Assembly: GCA_032358255.1 (NCBI GenBank)
Contig: JAULBX010005776.1
Location: forward strand, 62,001-126,000
Reading direction: 5' to 3'
DNA from: Heterotrichella gracilis
Lineage: Eukaryota > Sar > Xanthophyceae > Tribonematales > Xanthonemataceae
DNA length: 64,000 nucleotides
Numbering within the stretch: the stretch's first letter is position 1; each line of letters starts with the position of its first letter. Position numbers and translations under genes: made by a program. Shown in pieces: positions 56,001-64,000 of this stretch. Under the pieces are notes generated by a model. It did no database searches and had not been told where the DNA came from. It was given only the letters and a program-made list of their open reading frames with translations.

Positions 56001-59000
56001 ATGGGGCAAGAGGTGGACATGCCAGATGCTGAGCCGATGGTCCAAGACGAGGCTGGGCCATCGGATGGAGCACCAACCACCTCCGAGGAGGACAGCGCAA
56101 CCCAAGTGGTCAAAACCTTGATAGACAACTTGAGCATCATCGAGAAGGCCGTGAAAACCAAGGAGCCCAGGATGTTTGGCAGGGTGCTTCGCCAGACTGC
56201 ACACATCAGGAAAAAGTTGACGCCCGACCTGCTGGTTGGGCTCATAGACGCTGTGCTACCGCCACAAGTGCCTTCCCGAGAGAAGCTGTTGGGTCTGCTT
56301 CATCAGGTACGTTGCTGCACTTCGCCACCTTCGGATGTAACCACCATGCATATGGGCCATCATTGCTTCATAAAAAGGGCAATGTGATGTTACAAAAAGC
56401 ACCATCTCCACAGGGATCCAGTGCACTCGACAGCAACGGGTCGACTGATTCCCTTGCTGCCCTCAAGTCGGCACCCCAGAGCCTGCTGCCAGAGGTGGAG
56501 GTGTATGTGGTGCTGTTGACTGTCATGTACCTCATTGACAGCAAGCAATACGAGGGGGTAAGTGCAGTCGCCAGCAACGTTGGCACCTACGAGCATTGGT
56601 CTTCAGAGTGACTTTATACTCCTTATTTATTGCTAACTCTGTGGGTTGTCAACAGATCAAGGAGGCCACTGACTTTGGCGTGGAGCGGATATGGACCACA
56701 AACAGGCGCACCTTGGATGTGCTGGCAGCCCGGCTGTACTTCTACTATGCGTGGGTGTATGAGGTGCTGGGGAAGCTGTCAGACATCAGAGGGTAAGAGT
56801 GTGCAAGCAGCTGACTAACCCAATTGTTTTTGAACCCATGGCTGTTCATGGTGTCCGGAAGTGCGGTAAGCGGCACGACTGGTTGGCCACCATCTGCCAC
56901 ACTGGAACAGTGTCAGACAAGCCTTGGCTCTTGGACTGGGGTGAGGGGTACCCAGGCATGCTAATGTGGCTCAAAGCTGGATTGCAGATAAATTTTTAAA
57001 ATGTACTTACTTACTGTTCATGGTGGACGCACTGACATGCAACTGTGGTGTGTGTAGGAAGCTGTTGATCCTGCACAGGACTGCAGTCCTGCGCCACGAC
57101 GAGATTGGGCAGGAGACGCTGCTGAACCTCCTGCTGCGCAACTACCTGCACTACAACCTGTATGGCCAGGTGGGGACCGCACACTACCGTGAAGGGCAAG
57201 GCATCATGTGAAGGGGAATAACACTACAATTATGGGGCTTTACTTCCCCGTCAGCCTGCACCAGTCGTTCCACTCAAGCACACCAACGCATTTGCATACA
57301 TTGCCATCCATTTGCAAGGCCTTTCATACGTGCACAAGGTGATATAATTCTGAAAAGCAGGCTGGCACGCCGTGCATGGGCATGATCGTGAGCACCCACA
57401 AGCCACTCCCCTTGTCCACGAGCTGCATCCACTGGGGGTCATCATCATTACCATGCACCATCAGCATCGGCATGTCACCTCAGCCCCGCCCCTGCGCAGG
57501 CTGAGAAGCTGCGCTCCAAGGCGCAGCGCCTGGACCAGTTCCGCTCGCACCAGCAGCAGAGCCGCTACCTGTTCTACCTGGGGCGCATCAGGGCCATACA
57601 GCTGGAGTACACAGAGGCAAAGGAGTGCCTGCAGCAGGCGGTGCGGAAGGTGCGAACGCAAACCGCAGCGCTTGGCGCAATCCTTTGCCACAGGTTGTCA
57701 CACCCAAATTTTCAATTGAAAGAGGCACACTTGTCACCGCAAAATTGTGGGGCAATGCCACAGGGGTTGAGCAATTGGCAGGTACATACCGTCCTAAGAA
57801 ATGGAGCATAGCAGCCTTTTTGTCAGTGTGAAAAACTGTGTGCAGTCACCTTGGCATTTAATTGCATCAGGACTGTTTGCCCCAGGTTGCATTGCATGTA
57901 CAGCATTTCACACATCTCCGCCTCAGCCTGCACCTCACCCATGGTGCCCCGCAGGCTCCCAGCATGGCGCACGGCTTCCACGTGATTGTGAACAAGTGGC
58001 GCATCCTGGTGCGCCTGCTGCTGGGCGAGATCCCCGAGCGGAACGAGTTCACGCAGCCCGGCATGAGCGAGCACCTGGTGGCATACTACGAGCTCACGCA
58101 GGCGGTGCGCTCCGGGGACCTGGTGGCGTTCAAGTAAGCTCACCCGGGGGATGCGGTTGGTTGGATGGCATGCCATGCATTCCAGCTATGCAGCCAGTGT
58201 AGGAATCTGCATGCATGCCCTGGGCGAGCCGCCTTTGCTGTCTCTGCATATACCATGTGGACATGAAGCCATGGTCAACCCAAACCAGCAGTACCCCAGC
58301 ACAGCACTCTCGTCCACATGCAACAAGCAATGATCTGGATGACTCCACCACCACTCATCCATCTCAGCTGAAAAATTCGAAAATCATCCTGCCATCACGC
58401 CACCAACCCACCCTTGACATCCCCACCTTGCAGGGAGGTGACCGAGAAGTTTGCCTCCGTGTTCCTGGCCGACAAGACGCACAACCTCATCGTGCGCCTG
58501 CAGTACAACGTGATTCGGGCGGGGCTGCGCCGCATCAACCTGGCCTACTCCCGCATCGCGCTCACCGACATCTGCGACAAGCTGGGGCTGGCCTCGGTGG
58601 AGGACACAGAGTGCATAGTGGCAAAGGCAATCAGGTCCGCGGGGGCAAGGGCGTGGCGGCAAGGGGATGTGGGGAAGGGCCTGATGGCAGAATAGGATCC
58701 CTGGCGTTGTTGTTTGTCTACCAGTGCTGTGTGTGTCGTGTGGATGTGAATGTGGTGGTCGGTGCATATCTGCAAGATGGGGCGTGCAGGCTCAGAGGTG
58801 GTGGTGCTGTTCACTCACTGTGCATTTGTGGCACGTTTGTTGAGGCGCTTCCTTGACCCAACCTGCAGGGATGGCGGCATCGAGGCCACCATTGACCACG
58901 AGCAGGGGTACATGCAGAGCAAGGACGTGGCGGACATCTACTCCACGGTGGAGCCGCTCACAGCGTTCCATGCGCGCGTGGCGTTCTGCCTGGACCTGCA

Positions 59001-59432
59001 CAATGAGGTGGGCTGAGGGGTGGGGCGGTGGTGTTCTGGGGGGGGGGAGGGGTGCAATCCTTGGGCAATAGTCGTGAAATAATTATTCATTATTGCGGAA
59101 TGGCGCCCAATCCCTGGGCTGAGCAGGAAGTGCAAGGATGTAGTCCCATGCACTCCCTTTTTTTCAAATCAGTCTGCAGGCTGTTCGTGCCATGCACTCA
59201 CAACCCCATGTGCATGACAAGGCACGGGAATGAGGTGGCTGTTGCGAATGTCCAGTGCTGACAACGGTTGTTCCAAGCATATCTGTCCCTTGCTGCGCAG
59301 GCTGTGCGCGCCATGCGCTTTGAGCCCGATGCGCACAAGAAGGCGCTGGCGTCGGCCATGTCCAACCGCGGGCGCATGACCACGGAGCAGGAGATAGCCA
59401 AGGCGCTGGAGGAGGAGGAGGACGAGTTCTGA
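56001..59432 (+). CDS. RPN3: 26S proteasome non-ATPase regulatory subunit 3 (RPN3/PSMD3)
   Basis: Lid subunit of the 19S proteasome cap. Nine exons: 56001-56306, 56414-56557, 56656-56792, 57058-57169, 57500-57649, 57955-58133, 58434-58634, 58869-59007 and 59301-59432; 499 residues, phases agree. The first ~40 residues are acidic and variable. TPR-like helices follow ([60 protein letters not shown]), then [20 protein letters not shown]. The PCI domain spans about 300-445 ([55 protein letters not shown]). The C-terminal RPN3 tail ends [20 protein letters not shown] then F. A worn copy of the exon 9 start lies in intron 8. Confidence 0.97.
59165..59365 (+). repeat. Exon-edge copy before RPN3 exon 9
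   Basis: GCGCAGGCTGTGCGCGCCAT (59295) has an upstream copy GTGCCATGCACTCACAACCC within 59173-59252, preceded by CTGCAGGCTGTTCGTGCCAT and keeping its CTGCAG acceptor. Confidence 0.78.
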
Positions 59433-60310
59433 GACCCTAACAGAGGGTGCAACGGAACCCTGGAGGGGTGGGAGTGGGTGCAGGCTGTGCCTCAATGGCG
59501 AGGCCAGGTGTGGCTGTGCAGTGGGGATGTCAGCCAGGAGGAGGAGGAGGAGGTTGTAAACCCTGGGGTAGGGTATTGGCTGTGCCATAGTGACGAGGCC
59601 AGTCATGGCCAGGGTTCTGAACCCTGCGCCCATGGTTGCGCACCGGCGGTGTGTGGCGAGCTGTCAGATGCTCGTGCTGGAGCCTGCAGCGGTGTTTGCT
59701 AACAGGTGGACGGTTGGCGTGTGCTGTTGGAGGATGTACTGGGCTACCCACGCTACAGTCTGGAAGTTGCAGTGCATGATCCTATGGTATCGTGCTAGGG
59801 ATTTAATGGACCCAGTGCACTCTCAGTCACCCAACATATGTAACAGCCTTTTGTCTTTCAAGCGCCTCTAAAGCTTTACGACCTCTGAGCCGTATGATGG
59901 TTTAGGGTTTAGGGTGGTGGTGGTGGTGTTAGGGACCCAACGTTTTTTGGCGCCAGTTCCCTCCCCGCTATTGGCAATGCTACATCTCTCCGGAAGGCCC
60001 TTGCACACTTTGGCTTAGAACTATTTCAGGTAGGCGGCGCTTGTGAACGATCCCTTTTCCAAACCCAATCTCCACAGGTGCCAGCCTCCGTATCGCTAAA
60101 AGCCAAAAAAAACAAGGAAGGAAGCCACTCGCTTCTTTCCGAAGAGGGCATATATCAGAGGGCTCCGTCCCACCAAAAAAACACCTGTACAAGTCGCTCT
60201 GCGGCATATACCTCGCTGCAGAACACCCTTTCCACCCGTAGCTTCCAACAAGCCGGGTTATACTACGACCTTCAAGACCTTCACCGTCTGAAGACCACCC
60301 CACCTCAGCA
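59433..60310. other. Intergenic region, RPN3 / PABP
   Basis: 0.88 kb. TGTAA at 59555-59559 is a candidate RPN3 poly(A) signal 120 bases past the stop. A GGTTTAGGGTTTAGGGTGG tract lies at 59899-59917. The PABP 5' UTR is at the right end. No exon was recognised. Confidence 0.5.

Positions 60311-64000
<3,690 letters not shown>

Noticed and set aside
55642-56121. 159-codon open frame before RPN3
   Set aside because: Overlaps RPN3 exon 1 out of frame; RPN3 frame and family match are decisive.

Overview
This is nuclear DNA of a green alga (Chlorophyta). Fifteen intron-rich, GC-rich protein genes are recognisable. They have GT-AG introns with C-rich acceptors. Several encode plastid proteins with N-terminal transit peptides, and the set is typical of green plants (divinyl chlorophyllide reductase, PGRL1, SufD, B3-domain and LSD1-type zinc-finger proteins). 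Plant-type telomere-like heptamers (TTTAGGG/CCCTAAA) are scattered through the introns. The species cannot be named from this sequence. Exon structures were built by hand from reading frame, splice consensus and phase agreement, so exon edges should be good to a few bases; UTRs are not resolved.

Layout. 1-2888 (+): SufD, cut at the left edge. 3861-4560 (-): small ankyrin protein. 5114-8506 (+): DVR, chlorophyll synthesis. 10099-12801 (-): PGRL1, cyclic electron flow. 13925-22990 (+): a 1,215-residue nuclear protein with three B3-like domains, two copies of a Cys/His motif and a SAND-like domain. 24798-30699 (+): Twinkle-type organellar primase-helicase. 32548-34249 (-): exostosin-type (GT47) glycosyltransferase. 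35612-38827 (-): VTT/TVP38-TMEM64 membrane protein. 39948-45771 (-): SRP72. 46232-47727 (+): plastid ribose-5-phosphate isomerase. 48564-50599 (+): GOST/Lung-7TM receptor-like protein. 51745-52905 (-): LSD1-type zinc-finger protein. 53660-55490 (-): PEX10. 56001-59432 (+): proteasome subunit RPN3. 60311 to the right edge (+): poly(A)-binding protein, cut off at RRM4. There is no operon logic. The genes are independent housekeeping, plastid and regulatory loci; SRP72/RPI and PEX10/RPN3 are divergent pairs with about 0.5 kb between start codons.

The most striking pattern is not a gene. In at least ten of the fifteen genes, introns hold one to several decayed tandem copies of the neighbouring exon edge, each including the splice junction, and usually next to a telomere-like tract. 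The copies keep plausible donors or acceptors and some carry in-frame stops. In many of the same introns the transcript has GGGTTTAGGG-type sequence toward the donor and CCCTAAACCC-type sequence toward the acceptor, so the two intron ends could pair. Together this looks like a genome-wide process that makes and enlarges introns and leaves splice-site decoys behind. No tRNA, rRNA, CRISPR array or recognisable autonomous transposon was found.
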